Notes: generated from the letters alone by a model not told the origin. 64,000 nucleotides of DNA from an uncultured Lachnospiraceae bacterium (GCA_947037115.1 CAMQTN010000004.1:1-64000), one strand, 5' to 3'; counted from the stretch's first letter, positions 9,947 through 20,223 are shown. Numbers and translations: made by a program.

Positions 9947-11820
9947 CTGCTTCTCCCCACCTGATACACCCTGTAGTTATCATTGATCCTGCCGCTCTCC
10001 AGTATTTCCACTTCCCGCTCCTTTTCCCCATAGAAATCCTTAAGCCAATCCAGTCCTCTCTCGCTCTTTTCGGCGTCAGACATAATAAAATATACCCTTC
10101 CGTCTCCCGCCAGCGCGTCACAGGCCGACTCGATGCCGAAACGTCCCAGCTTATCCCGATACAGCGGGCTTTTGCACATCCATCCCCCTGCAATGTCATA
10201 GTTTGCACAGGTTCCGTTCCCCGAAGCAAATAGTTTTCCGGAAAAGGACACGGTAGAATACACGTCCTCAAAATAAAAGTTATCGTTCTGCCCTGCACAG
10301 TAACTGTCTATTGCCTCCCAGTCGCGCTGGTTCTCCTCCCGCCTGCCTTGGTCGGCGTACACTGCCGTGAGGCTCCCCATGAGACTTACCGTCGTGAGCA
10401 GTACATACAGGAACGCCATGATATAGGACGGCACACGCCATTCCACTTTAGGAAGCCGCAAAAGCATCGCCACAAGCAGAACAAATTCAACCAGATAAAG
10501 AGAGTGCGTAATCCGCTCCGGGTCCCGGCCCCGCACCAGAATAAACATCCAGAGCGCGCTTCTCATAAAGGCAAGAAGGACAAGCTGTGCCAGCCGCCAT
10601 AGCAGCCGTCTCTTTCCCAGCCCGTCACTGTATTCCTCCTTTGTCTCCCTGTATAATATGAAAATCGCGATTACATTGGCTATATATCCGAAGATAACCA
10701 TGATGTTATAGGGCGCGTCGTCCGAATGCATCGTCCGGTAAAAATACCGGAAAAGACTGTCTCTTAAAACCGCTCCCCAGTCCCGTCCGCCGCCTATAGA
10801 GTCAACAGCATAAGCCTCCACCTTCTCCAGCAGGTCAGTGTCAATCTCCTCATCCAGCCCAAAATTATAATTGCGAAGAAGGGTCTGCTGCGAAGAGGAA
10901 ACGCCAAGTCCACGAAGCGCCTCTCCATAAGCGTCCTGCGTCACCACATCCGGATAAAAATCATAGATCGTCGTCCTTGCGTTGAAAAACCGCCGGAAAT
11001 CCCGCCATTCTCCACTGCTGTAGGCCGCCATGTCAATCAGCAGAGACAACATCATGCCAGACAGCACAAGAGCCGTAACTACCCCGTATTTCTTTATCTT
11101 TCCCACTGTCCGCGAAGAAAGTTTCACCGACAGAACAAAACGTTTCCCTGTCAGATCAGACGTCTTTTTCACCGAGACACCCTGCTTTCCTGTCAGGACA
11201 GGCCGCTCCTCCCACCAGCGAAACCACCCGGCAAAAACGGCAAAGGGCAGTATCAGAAGCAGCATCTCCGAACGGAGCTGAAAAGCCAAAATCAAGGCTA
11301 TTACCGCCGGCATGTTTTTCTTCGTAAATTCTTTGACTGTCAAATTGGAAGGCGTTGTCATAAACCAGAATACCGCCGCTGCGCCAAGCATCGCACAGGT
11401 AATCGTATACTGTACATTGACCATATGGGTCAGCCATATTCCCCACTGAAACAGAAGCAGCGCCGCCACAGCAAAAAGTCTCTCTCCCTCTCTCCGCAGG
11501 AAAGCGAGAAGCCGCAGGCCGATCAGATAAAAGCTGCCAAACTGACACAGGAACAGAAACAGCCCATACCAGGGCGCCGGCCTGCACACACGATAGCACA
11601 GCGCCAGAAAAGCTCCCAGCGGATATAGGGTCTGCATGTTGTGCCCGTCAGGCGTACCGCTGTAAATTCCAGCCATGATATCCCGCATCATGGTATCGTC
11701 ATTCAGGTCGAAATAAAAATCGAAGACAATTCCCATCAGAAGCGCGCTGATCCCCATGACAGCCAGTAACAATATGCAGTTGGTGTATGTTCGTTTCCTA
11801 TGCTGTTGCATGTACCCCAT
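9943..11820 (-). CDS. Polytopic membrane protein, unknown (possible GT-C or polymerase)
   Basis: 625 aa, many hydrophobic segments; 4-bp overlap with downstream GNAT. Confidence 0.55.
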   Translation of the reverse strand: MGYMQQHRKRTYTNCILLLAVMGISALLMGIVFDFYFDLNDDTMMRDIMAGIYSGTPDGHNMQTLYPLGAFLALCYRVCRPAPWYGLFLFLCQFGSFYLIGLRLLAFLRREGERLFAVAALLLFQWGIWLTHMVNVQYTITCAMLGAAAVFWFMTTPSNLTVKEFTKKNMPAVIALILAFQLRSEMLLLILPFAVFAGWFRWWEERPVLTGKQGVSVKKTSDLTGKRFVLSVKLSSRTVGKIKKYGVVTALVLSGMMLSLLIDMAAYSSGEWRDFRRFFNARTTIYDFYPDVVTQDAYGEALRGLGVSSSQQTLLRNYNFGLDEEIDTDLLEKVEAYAVDSIGGGRDWGAVLRDSLFRYFYRTMHSDDAPYNIMVIFGYIANVIAIFILYRETKEEYSDGLGKRRLLWRLAQLVLLAFMRSALWMFILVRGRDPERITHSLYLVEFVLLVAMLLRLPKVEWRVPSYIMAFLYVLLTTVSLMGSLTAVYADQGRREENQRDWEAIDSYCAGQNDNFYFEDVYSTVSFSGKLFASGNGTCANYDIAGGWMCKSPLYRDKLGRFGIESACDALAGDGRVYFIMSDAEKSERGLDWLKDFYGEKEREVEILESGRINDNYRVYQVGRSR

Positions 11821-11843
11821 TACCCCGGCGGGCTTTCCTCATC

Positions 11844-12980
11844 TCAACCATTTACGGCGTAGAACGCCTTCACCTGCTCCGCGATATATTCTGTCTGATC
11901 CGCCGTCAGTTTATAGAACATCGGCAGACGCAAAATCCGCTCGCTCTCCTTTGTCGTGTATTCGTCTTCCCCGTGAAATCTGCCGTACTTCTGTCCGGCA
12001 GGGGCCGAGTGGAGCGGCACATAATGAAATACCGACAGGATATCCTTTTCCTTCAAATACGCAATCAGACGGCTTCTCTCTTCCATATCCTTTGTTTTAA
12101 TGTAGAACATATGGGCGTTGTGTACGCACTCTTCCGGTATATGGGGCAGTTCAATCCGTCCCGTCTCCGCCAGAGGCGAAAGCAATTCTCTGTACTGTTC
12201 CCACCTGTCTGTTCTCGCCTTTGTTATCTCCTCCGCCATCTCCAGCTGTGCGTACAGATAAGCGGCATTCATATCACCTGGCAGATAGGAAGAACCAAAA
12301 TCCTGCCAGCGGTACTTGTCTACCTGCCCCCTGAAATACTGACTCCTGTCCGTCCCTTTTTCCCGAAAAATTTCCGCTCTCAAAATATCGGCTTCATCGC
12401 GGATCAGCAGGGCGCCGCCCTCGCCCATACTGAGATTTTTCGTCTCATGAAAACTGAAACATCCAAATTTTCCGAAAGTTCCCAAGGGTTTCCCTTTATA
12501 AGAAGCCATGATGCCCTGCGCGGCGTCCTCGATCACCATGAGATGGTGACGTTTCGCGATATCCATAATGGCGTCCATCTCACAGCCCACCCCCGCATAA
12601 TGCACCGGTGCGATGACTCTGGTACGCTCCGTAATGGCGTCCTCAATCTTTTTCTCGTCAATGTTCATGGTATCCGGCCTGATATCCACAAATACCGCCG
12701 TCGCACCCCGCAGGACAAACGCGTTGGCCGTGGACACGAAAGTGTAGGAGGGCATAATCACCTCGTCCCCGGGCCTGATATCCGCCAGCAGTGCCGCAAG
12801 CTCTGTGGCATGGGTGCAGGATGTTGTGAGCAGACATTTGACCGTACCCGTCTGCGCCTCAATCCACTCGCTGCACTTTTTCGTAAACGGACCGTCGCCA
12901 CAGATCTTTTCATTCTCCACAGCCTGCTTCATATACTCGAACTCTTTCCCCGTAAAGGGGGGGACATTAAAATTGATCAT
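11844..12980 (-). CDS. wecE: dTDP-4-amino-4,6-dideoxygalactose transaminase-like (WecE/RffA)
   Basis: MINFNVPPFTGKEFEYMKQAV...KICGDGPFTKKC...LLTTSCTHATELAALL...FSFHETKNLSMGEGGAL matches the RffA/WecE pattern. Confidence 0.85.
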   Translation of the reverse strand: MINFNVPPFTGKEFEYMKQAVENEKICGDGPFTKKCSEWIEAQTGTVKCLLTTSCTHATELAALLADIRPGDEVIMPSYTFVSTANAFVLRGATAVFVDIRPDTMNIDEKKIEDAITERTRVIAPVHYAGVGCEMDAIMDIAKRHHLMVIEDAAQGIMASYKGKPLGTFGKFGCFSFHETKNLSMGEGGALLIRDEADILRAEIFREKGTDRSQYFRGQVDKYRWQDFGSSYLPGDMNAAYLYAQLEMAEEITKARTDRWEQYRELLSPLAETGRIELPHIPEECVHNAHMFYIKTKDMEERSRLIAYLKEKDILSVFHYVPLHSAPAGQKYGRFHGEDEYTTKESERILRLPMFYKLTADQTEYIAEQVKAFYAVNG

Positions 12981-14092
12981 AACTGTTCCATTCCTTTCCT
13001 GACATGTGTTTCCCCTGACATTCCCTCTGTCATTGTCCGTAGAAACCCTTTTATTTTTTCATTTATATGCGCCACCAGTTTATCATAACGCACCAGCCGC
13101 CTCAAAGCGTCGATCACAACAGCCGTTGCCATAGAGCATACGAAGAGTACAATGTAAATCAGATAATCCTGTCGGAAGGAATTGATAAATTCTTTATAAA
13201 AATACATATAAATAAGCGTGTGCGTCATAAATATGGTCGCGCTGTGTCTGCCGATCCATTTCATCACTGTAGAGAAGACCGGTATTTTTGAGAGATACAG
13301 CATAACCGTCACAGCGTACACCGCACCTGCCCAGTACATAGCCGAATCGGAATCCCTCTCATAGGCTACAATACTGTAGGAGCAGGCAATTGCCACAAGA
13401 CAAAAAACAAGAATCCCCGCCCAGATGCGTCTGTCCTTATGGGCCGCAGCCCTCAGTTTGCCAAAAACATCTTCATAGGCAAACAAAACTCCCAAGGCGG
13501 CTATGCCCACCATGGAATCATCAAGAAAGAACATGACAAGCGGAAATGTAAAAATCCGAATCTTCCGATACAGGACAAAAATCGCCGGAAGTGCGCAGAT
13601 CAACATAATCGCATAGGAAAAATACCACCATGTAACATTGAATGTGGGCGTGTCAAACAAATCCGCAAGTCCCAATGCATCAAGCAGCATATAAGGGGGA
13701 TGAAACGGCCCCGACATGTCGCGGTAAATGTCCTTGATTGACTGCACAACTACAAAACGTTTGTAAAATATAGCAATCACATATACAAAAACACAGGACG
13801 CGCTGAGCTTTACCAGTCTGTTTACCGTGATTTCCAGATAATCCCTCATTCTGCCCTGACAGGACATCAACTGGCAGGTAATTCCATACGCGGAAATAAA
13901 TGCAAAACCGCTCAGACAAAGTTTTCCATAAGAAACCATATTATAAAAGAGATTCACCCTGCCGGTGCAAAGTATGATTCCCTCATCTGTCACTGCGTTT
14001 CCAAAAAACACATGGTGGAACAGCAACATAAACACCATACATCCCTTCAATATCAGGGAGTGCTCTTTTGTAAAGCCTTCCTTTTTCACAAC
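12977..14092 (-). CDS. Acyltransferase family 3 membrane protein
   Basis: KGCMVFMLLFHHVFFGN N-terminus, about 10 TM segments; GTG start about 14092 avoids the overlap of the longest ORF (14194). Confidence 0.7.
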   Translation of the reverse strand, partial: VVKKEGFTKEHSLILKGCMVFMLLFHHVFFGNAVTDEGIILCTGRVNLFYNMVSYGKLCLSGFAFISAYGITCQLMSCQGRMRDYLEITVNRLVKLSASCVFVYVIAIFYKRFVVVQSIKDIYRDMSGPFHPPYMLLDALGLADLFDTPTFNVTWWYFSYAIMLICALPAIFVLYRKIRIFTFPLVMFFLDDSMVGIAALGVLFAYEDVFGKLRAAAHKDRRIWAGILVFCLVAIACSYSIVAYERDSDSAMYWAGAVYAVTVMLYLSKIPVFSTVMKWIGRHSATIFMTHTLIYMYFYKEFINSFRQDYLIYIVLFVCSMATAVVIDALRRLVRYDKLVAHINEKIKGFLRTMTEGMSGETHVRKGMEQL

Positions 14093-14121
14093 GATTTCCC
14101 TTCCTCTCCGTCTTCCCCCTG

Positions 14122-16065
14122 TTACATCTGCTGCATATACACCACATATCCTGCGTTTCCGAACACTTCCGTATAGCCACAGTCCCTGATCCACTCTGCT
14201 AAAATCTGCAGCTTCTCATCCGCCGCCATAGCTTCCATGTCCACCCCGAACCAGCCAATGGCCTCGCCGTCGTTGCTCAAATAAGCCGCAACAGGCGAAG
14301 AGACCACGATGACCGGCGGCTCTTCCCCCGCCGCTGTTCTCTCCACCAGCACCGCCATATCCCGCCTGTACTCCGCCATTCGATATGAATCAAGATCCGG
14401 CCAGGCGGTGGACAGCGCCGGCGGCATGTCCAGCAGATAGTGTAATCCCGGCAGTTCGCCGTAAGCAATCATCTCTCTGCCATTTAAGTTCTCTTCCTGT
14501 ATAAAAAGAGCAAGCTCCTCCAAAAGCGCCCCGTTCTCCTGATTGGTATAGATCCCCGCCGCCTTTTTTGGCAGCTCCATCCTCCTGTCTCTGGGTTCTC
14601 CCCAAATACCGTCCTGAAAAACAAACTCCGCGTGAAAACCGACGCTCTGCACCAGAACAAATGCCGCAAGTATCATAAACGGGATCGTCCACACAGCTTT
14701 TCTGTCCCCAAATACATCTATGCGGCTTCTCTGCTCTGCCAGCCCTCTTTCCTGCACCGCATCTGTGCGCGCACTGTCAGCCTTTCTAACACACAGATGA
14801 TACACAATCCACAGCGCAAACGGCAGGGCAAGGAACAAATTATTGATGATCGGAGACAGCGCATTGTTGCTGCCAAGTGGCGTCAGAAAAATCTGTAATA
14901 ACACCAGCGCCGCAAATATCTTCTGCTCACGCCCGATCTTTGACCCAATCAGGCAATAGCCGCACAAACAGATTGTCACCAGCAGAAATAATACCGTTGG
15001 ATAATATATACTTCGGTAATCGTACTCATAATAGCGGAAGGTGAACATCCCCCTGCCCCAGTAAAACCGCAAAAGTATGAGAAAAACCACCATATAGATG
15101 GATACGCACGCCGCCCTTGTGGCACTTCTCACAGCCCCTTCCTTATTTGCGGCCGCTCTATCCCACGCCGTAAACAGAAACCAGCCGGCTGCCATACAGA
15201 TCCCTGCAAAGGCCAGCCAATACATCCCCTTCAAATAATCACCTAACATACCCGTCAGCATGGATGCCGGCTTATAATCCACAGCCTGATCCGTCATGGC
15301 AAACATCGTCCGCACCATACTGGGATATGCACCCGCTCCGTACCTGATACAGACAGCCACAAACGGAAGCCCGAAACCTGCACAATAGCCAAGCAGGCAC
15401 CAGCCGGTATCCACCACAAGCCGCCGCCATGGCAGGCACCGGCTTCCCGTCCCGGAAACTCCTGTATCTGCCGCCGTGCCCTCACCATATTTCTCTCTGT
15501 CAGTTACTACAATACCATACCACACCGCCAAAATAAAGGCCGCCTGCACCACATTTGGCATCCGCACCGCCACATTGGCGCCGAGACAGACGCCCGCCGC
15601 CACAAAATGCGCTGTCTTCCTTTCGCAAATTCCATGGTATAAGAGGAGCATCCCTGCCGTCATCAAAAGGTATGTCAGATAATTGTACAAACTCGTCGAG
15701 GGGCACCAGCAAAGCCCCAGCGCAATGAACTCTCCCAGAAACAAAAGAGGCGTCGGGATTCTTTTTCTCAATGCGAAATAAACCATGAGCGCCACCGCAG
15801 ACTGCACCAGAGAAGTATAGAAATACATCCCGATCATCGTCCCGCCAAACGGAAGATGGATAAACAGCCAGCCCGCCACATTGGCTAAAAAAGTTGCCAC
15901 CATCCATGTTCCCTCCACAGACCCGAAATACTGAAAATTAGCCAGGCTGTATGTGGTGTCCGCCACGTCAAGTCCCTGATTGATTGTGAGAAGCGGATAC
16001 AGCAGAAGAATTGCCGGAAACAATATTTTCTCTATGCTGTTTTGATATTTGCGGTAAATGCCCAT
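14122..16065 (-). CDS. Polytopic membrane protein, possible GT-C glycosyltransferase
   Basis: 647 aa; multiple TM segments with a C-terminal soluble domain. Confidence 0.55.
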   Translation of the reverse strand: MGIYRKYQNSIEKILFPAILLLYPLLTINQGLDVADTTYSLANFQYFGSVEGTWMVATFLANVAGWLFIHLPFGGTMIGMYFYTSLVQSAVALMVYFALRKRIPTPLLFLGEFIALGLCWCPSTSLYNYLTYLLMTAGMLLLYHGICERKTAHFVAAGVCLGANVAVRMPNVVQAAFILAVWYGIVVTDREKYGEGTAADTGVSGTGSRCLPWRRLVVDTGWCLLGYCAGFGLPFVAVCIRYGAGAYPSMVRTMFAMTDQAVDYKPASMLTGMLGDYLKGMYWLAFAGICMAAGWFLFTAWDRAAANKEGAVRSATRAACVSIYMVVFLILLRFYWGRGMFTFRYYEYDYRSIYYPTVLFLLVTICLCGYCLIGSKIGREQKIFAALVLLQIFLTPLGSNNALSPIINNLFLALPFALWIVYHLCVRKADSARTDAVQERGLAEQRSRIDVFGDRKAVWTIPFMILAAFVLVQSVGFHAEFVFQDGIWGEPRDRRMELPKKAAGIYTNQENGALLEELALFIQEENLNGREMIAYGELPGLHYLLDMPPALSTAWPDLDSYRMAEYRRDMAVLVERTAAGEEPPVIVVSSPVAAYLSNDGEAIGWFGVDMEAMAADEKLQILAEWIRDCGYTEVFGNAGYVVYMQQM

Positions 16066-16082
16066 AATTTTATTACTCCGAT

Positions 16083-16571
16083 TTACGAAACCTCTATATA
16101 GTATGGACAGATATCCTCATACCGTCCATCTTTCATCCGAAACCCGCCCGGAATGGTGCCAAGCTGTGTAAACCCAATCCTCTCATACAGGTGCCTTGCA
16201 TGGATATTTGACGCCACAACCGCATTGAACTGCAACACCCGAAACCCGATCCTCCCGGCCTGCCCGATGCAGTCCAACACCAGTTTTTCCCCAATATGTA
16301 ACCCTCTGTTTGACGAAGCTACCGCATAACTGGCATTGCATATATGCCCGCATCTTCCAACGTTATTAGGATGCAGAATATACAGTCCCAGTATTTTTCC
16401 GTCTTCTTTGCGCTCGGCAACCCCGCAATAGCTCTGCTCCTCAAAAAAAGCGGCTCCTGTCTTTTCGTCCAAAAGTTCTTCCTGCGGAAAGGCAATCCCC
16501 TCTTCCACTACCTCGTTCCAGATTTCAATCATTGCCAAAATATCCTGCTTCCGGTATGCTCTTACAATCAT
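16083..16571 (-). CDS. GNAT N-acetyltransferase (phosphinothricin acetyltransferase-like)
   Basis: VRAYRKQDILAMIEIWNEVVEEGIAFP...NRGLHIGEKLVLDCI...ARHLYERIGFTQLGTIPGGF. Confidence 0.85.
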   Translation of the reverse strand: MIVRAYRKQDILAMIEIWNEVVEEGIAFPQEELLDEKTGAAFFEEQSYCGVAERKEDGKILGLYILHPNNVGRCGHICNASYAVASSNRGLHIGEKLVLDCIGQAGRIGFRVLQFNAVVASNIHARHLYERIGFTQLGTIPGGFRMKDGRYEDICPYYIEVS

Positions 16572-17659
16572 TTTCCCTGTTCTCCCATTTTAGATTTTCC
16601 CGGCATCAATGCCTTCCTGCACCGTCCAAACAACCATATTCTCACCATATCCACCACCGTGCCGGCCATATATACAAGCAATATACACCCAATCATGTGC
16701 GGAACAAACAAAAAACTGTGCGCCACCTTCTCCACGCCCAGCCATTTCATCCATTCGTAGCGTACCAGATTGTGCTCATGCAGAAGATATACACCAAAAG
16801 TACAGGGGGCAAACCTTCTCACCGCATCGGCAAAACGTCCCTCCCTGATCTGTAGATTCTTAAACAGATAAAACAGGGAAACCGAACCGGTAAGGCACAG
16901 CAAATGGTTGTAGGTATAAGGCATATCTTTATAGTAGGAAAAGGCATCGATTTTACTGCCAAGCGCACAGGAAACCAAAGCAAGCCCCCAGATAGCCAGA
17001 CAGGAAAAAAGGTAGCCTGCAATCGCGTGGGATCTCTTTTCCAGCCAGGGGATTCCATATTTTTTGATATAGCCCGCTGTCACAAACAGGCACAAAAACC
17101 ACCCGAAATCGTAACCGTGCCGGTCTGTCACAAGAGCCACCGGAAAGATTGTCTTTCCCAGAGAAAAATAGCACAGAAGAAGCCCCGTCACAATCTGTAA
17201 CTGCCGCTTTTCCATCTGCCTGATACCCGCCGCCAGAAAAGGAGTGAAAAGATACAGCAGCAAATAGGCCGTCGCAAACCAGTAATGCTCTGTCTCAATC
17301 GGAAGCACACAGCCAAGCCACCCATAAAATCCCAGCCCTTTCGCGGACTCTGCCCCCAGCAGGATAAGCAGGCAGGGAATCAGCAGAGAATAAAAAAGAA
17401 TCTGGCAAAGCAGAGCCGCAGCTCTTCCCGGCTTCCACACAGATTCCACGCAAAAATACCCGCTAATCAGCACATAACAGTTTACCGCCACAATGCAAAA
17501 CGCCTCTATCAGCCACGCGAACCAGCCGACAGGATTCTCCCCTTCTGTAAAAGGCACGAAGACAGCAATCCCACCCTTCACCAGATAGTGAAGCGAGATG
17601 ATCATAAGCATCGCCACAATGCGCAGCAATTCAAAATTAGCCTGTCTCTTAGCTTTCAT
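16568..17659 (-). CDS. Acyltransferase family 3 membrane protein
   Basis: RQANFELLRIVAMLMIISLHYLVKGG start typical of acyl_transf_3. Confidence 0.88.
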   Translation of the reverse strand: MKAKRQANFELLRIVAMLMIISLHYLVKGGIAVFVPFTEGENPVGWFAWLIEAFCIVAVNCYVLISGYFCVESVWKPGRAAALLCQILFYSLLIPCLLILLGAESAKGLGFYGWLGCVLPIETEHYWFATAYLLLYLFTPFLAAGIRQMEKRQLQIVTGLLLCYFSLGKTIFPVALVTDRHGYDFGWFLCLFVTAGYIKKYGIPWLEKRSHAIAGYLFSCLAIWGLALVSCALGSKIDAFSYYKDMPYTYNHLLCLTGSVSLFYLFKNLQIREGRFADAVRRFAPCTFGVYLLHEHNLVRYEWMKWLGVEKVAHSFLFVPHMIGCILLVYMAGTVVDMVRIWLFGRCRKALMPGKSKMGEQGK

Positions 17660-17716
17660 GATGCTGTCCTCTCTTCTCTCCGTTTACATTCCCCCAATTT
17701 GCTGCGTCGCTTTGCC

Positions 17717-18151
17717 TTACTTTTCCGACTTATCCTTAAAGATCCAGATTTTGCTGAGTACATAGTTTGCCAGGATCACCAGCACTTGGCAGACAAGCTT
17801 GGATATTTTGTCGTTTATGGCCGCCATATCCACCATTACATACATCAACACAAGCTCAAGCACTTCCGTAGCCACTCTGGCCCCAATAAAGGAAATAAAC
17901 TCCTTCCAGACAGCACCTGCCTCCTTATTCTGGCTTTTAAACACGAAGGTTCTGTTGGTCCAGTAGGCAAACACCACCGTCAGCACCCATGACAGTCCTG
18001 TGGCCCCCATGTAGTGCATCGCAAGCGCATCTGCAAACAAAAAATACAGAATATAATTCAGCACAAAAGCGAGAAAGCCAAAAATCAGATAGTTGATTCC
18101 CTCCTCATGCTTCTTATACAGTCCCCAGCCAAAATCCCAAAGTTTTTTCAT
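17717..18151 (-). CDS. GtrA-family membrane protein
   Basis: 144 aa, 4 TM; INYLIFGFLAFVLNYILYFLF...WTNRTFVFKSQNK. Confidence 0.85.
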   Translation of the reverse strand: MKKLWDFGWGLYKKHEEGINYLIFGFLAFVLNYILYFLFADALAMHYMGATGLSWVLTVVFAYWTNRTFVFKSQNKEAGAVWKEFISFIGARVATEVLELVLMYVMVDMAAINDKISKLVCQVLVILANYVLSKIWIFKDKSEK

Positions 18152-18175
18152 AATATGTCTCCGTTCATTTACATC

Positions 18176-18310
18176 TATCTTTCACGGGAAATTTTCCCGG
18201 GGATAATTTCCCCTTAACCTTTCTTCGCTTTATCTTTCGCGGGAAATTTTCCCGGGGATAATTTCCCCTTAACCTCTTCTCCGCTTTATCTTTCACGGGA
18301 AATTTTCCCC
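18176..18310. repeat. Tandem repeat of 55-56 bp (about 2.4 copies) with nested hairpins; last copy overlaps the 3' end of the ABC transporter gene
   Basis: TATCTTTC[AG]CGGGAAATTTTCCCGGGGATAATTTCCCCTTAACCT[T/C]... starts at 18176, 18231 and 18287. Confidence 0.92.
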
Positions 18311-20040
18311 GCCGCTACGCGATACACCATATCGCACTTCTCAATGGTCTGTAGTCTGTGGGCTATGATAACGAGAGTTTTTCTCCCATGCAGCCTGTTA
18401 ATGGAATCCATGATAGCCGCCTCAGTCTCATTGTCAAGCGCGGAGGTTGCCTCATCCAGCACAAGCACCTCTGGATCCTCATAGAGCGCCCTCGCGATGC
18501 TGATTCTCTGTCTCTGGCCGCCCGAAATGCGGATACCCCGCTCCCCGATCCCAGTCTCCACACCTTCCGGCAGGCTTTTCACGAACTCATCGAGGGCCGC
18601 CTCCTCAAGCGCACGCCACACCTTATCGTCGTCTATCTCCTCCTCCGGCACGCCAAAAGCCACATTCTTGCGGATAGAATCGTCTATCATAAAAATAGTC
18701 TGGGGAATATAACCGATGTTTTTCAGCCATCCCGCATAGTTTTCGTTTACGTCCACGCCGTCCGCCAGAATCCGGCCGCCTTCCAACTGTAAAAGGCCAA
18801 GCAGGATATCCACAATCGTCGTTTTCCCTGCGCCCGTGACACCCACAATACCCACGGAAGCGCCAATCGGGATTTCCATATCCGCATGATCGAAGATCAG
18901 GGTCTCTGCGTTCGGGTATTTGTAAGTGATATCCTCCAGCCGGATTTCTTTCCTGACAGGCAGTTTTTCTATCTTCTGTCTCTGTCTGTAAGCCTCCGGA
19001 TCATAGGTTACCTTCCCGTCGTGAATCTCCTCCTGGAGATTGTCGCTTACACCCATAAAAAAGGGTTCAAAATAAGAAATGGAAGTCTGGTAATTATTGA
19101 TCCGGTTTACACTGGGAAGCAGTCTCATAGCTGCCGCCGCAAGCGCCGAAAGCTGCGGCACAAGCTCTTTGATCTGTGCTCCCTGACCGATCACCAGAAC
19201 AAAATACCCCACCATGCCCGCAATGCACACCGTCTCAATCAGCAGCCGCGGCGTCGCATTAAACAGATTATATTTCTGCACGGAGTTGACATAGCCCTCC
19301 CCGCATTTTGCATATTCGTTGATAAAATAGTTTTCCTTACAGCCGATCTTAATCTCTTTGATCCCCATCACAGACTGTTCGATCCATTTGTACAGACCGC
19401 TGTAATAGTCCTGATTATCCTGCCCCGCCTTGATCATGATGGGCTTGAGCACCTTCTTAATCACAAAAAGCAAAAGCACCATGAGCGCCGCCACCATTGC
19501 AATCATCATGGGGTCCGAATAGAGAAACAGCGCTGCCACCAGACAGACAAAGACAATGCACTCGCTGAAAAGCTGCAGACAGCTTAATATGAGTCCGTAC
19601 ATATTGTTCACATCGGAAGTGATGTTGCGCTGAATGACGGAAGTGTCCGCATTCAGATAATATTCATAGGGCCTCTGCATAAAATTGATCATCATGCGTC
19701 TGGAGGTCGCAAACTGATTCGTATAGACAAACTTAAGCTGCATCTTCTGCTGGAAAAACAGATAAACATTTTTGACCACTGTCATGCCCACAAAAGCCAG
19801 CAGCAAAAACATGGCAAATTCCGCATTGCTCTGCATCCCCATCGCCTCATAAACCGAAAAGAGCACTTCGTTTTCCTGCACTGCCGCCGGATCCATCACC
19901 ACGGTCACTATGGGCACAATTACAGAAATACCCAGACTTTCCAGCACGCCGCCGATCAACATCATAAAGATGAGACCTACCATGACACGTTTCTGCCTTG
20001 CATCCAGCAGAACATTCATTTTCTTTAATATTTTCTGCAT
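18286..20040 (-). CDS. ABC transporter, fused permease/ATPase (PglK/MsbA-like glycan flippase)
   Basis: GVTGAGKTTIVDILLGLL, ISGGQRQRISIARALYEDPEVLVLDEATSALD; N-terminal TM domain. Confidence 0.9.
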   Translation of the reverse strand: MQKILKKMNVLLDARQKRVMVGLIFMMLIGGVLESLGISVIVPIVTVVMDPAAVQENEVLFSVYEAMGMQSNAEFAMFLLLAFVGMTVVKNVYLFFQQKMQLKFVYTNQFATSRRMMINFMQRPYEYYLNADTSVIQRNITSDVNNMYGLILSCLQLFSECIVFVCLVAALFLYSDPMMIAMVAALMVLLLFVIKKVLKPIMIKAGQDNQDYYSGLYKWIEQSVMGIKEIKIGCKENYFINEYAKCGEGYVNSVQKYNLFNATPRLLIETVCIAGMVGYFVLVIGQGAQIKELVPQLSALAAAAMRLLPSVNRINNYQTSISYFEPFFMGVSDNLQEEIHDGKVTYDPEAYRQRQKIEKLPVRKEIRLEDITYKYPNAETLIFDHADMEIPIGASVGIVGVTGAGKTTIVDILLGLLQLEGGRILADGVDVNENYAGWLKNIGYIPQTIFMIDDSIRKNVAFGVPEEEIDDDKVWRALEEAALDEFVKSLPEGVETGIGERGIRISGGQRQRISIARALYEDPEVLVLDEATSALDNETEAAIMDSINRLHGRKTLVIIAHRLQTIEKCDMVYRVAAGKISRER

Positions 20041-20056
20041 GTTTTGTTTTCCTTTT

Positions 20057-20156
20057 CACAGTTCAGCTCGCGTCATCCGTAAAACAAAGTTTTGTCGCTC
20101 TTTGTTGCTTCGCAGCAATTATCCGCTCTGCGGACCCGGTCTGGCTGAACTGTTGA
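20057..20156. repeat. Intergenic stem-loop element, copy 2, with internal hairpins
   Basis: ACAGTTCAGC ... GCTGAACTGT outer stem; minus strand internal hairpins TCCGC-AGA-GCGGA, TTGCT-GCGA-AGCAA, ACAAAG...CTTTGT. Confidence 0.7.
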
Positions 20157-20223
20157 CTATCTTACCACAAGAGTGCATTTCACGCAAATTTTCGCTAAAA
20201 AAGTAAAACAGCCGACCCGGTTT

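Noticed and set aside
18176-18310. CRISPR array
   Set aside because: Units are contiguous 55-56-bp repeats without unique spacers and no cas genes are present; it is a tandem duplication.
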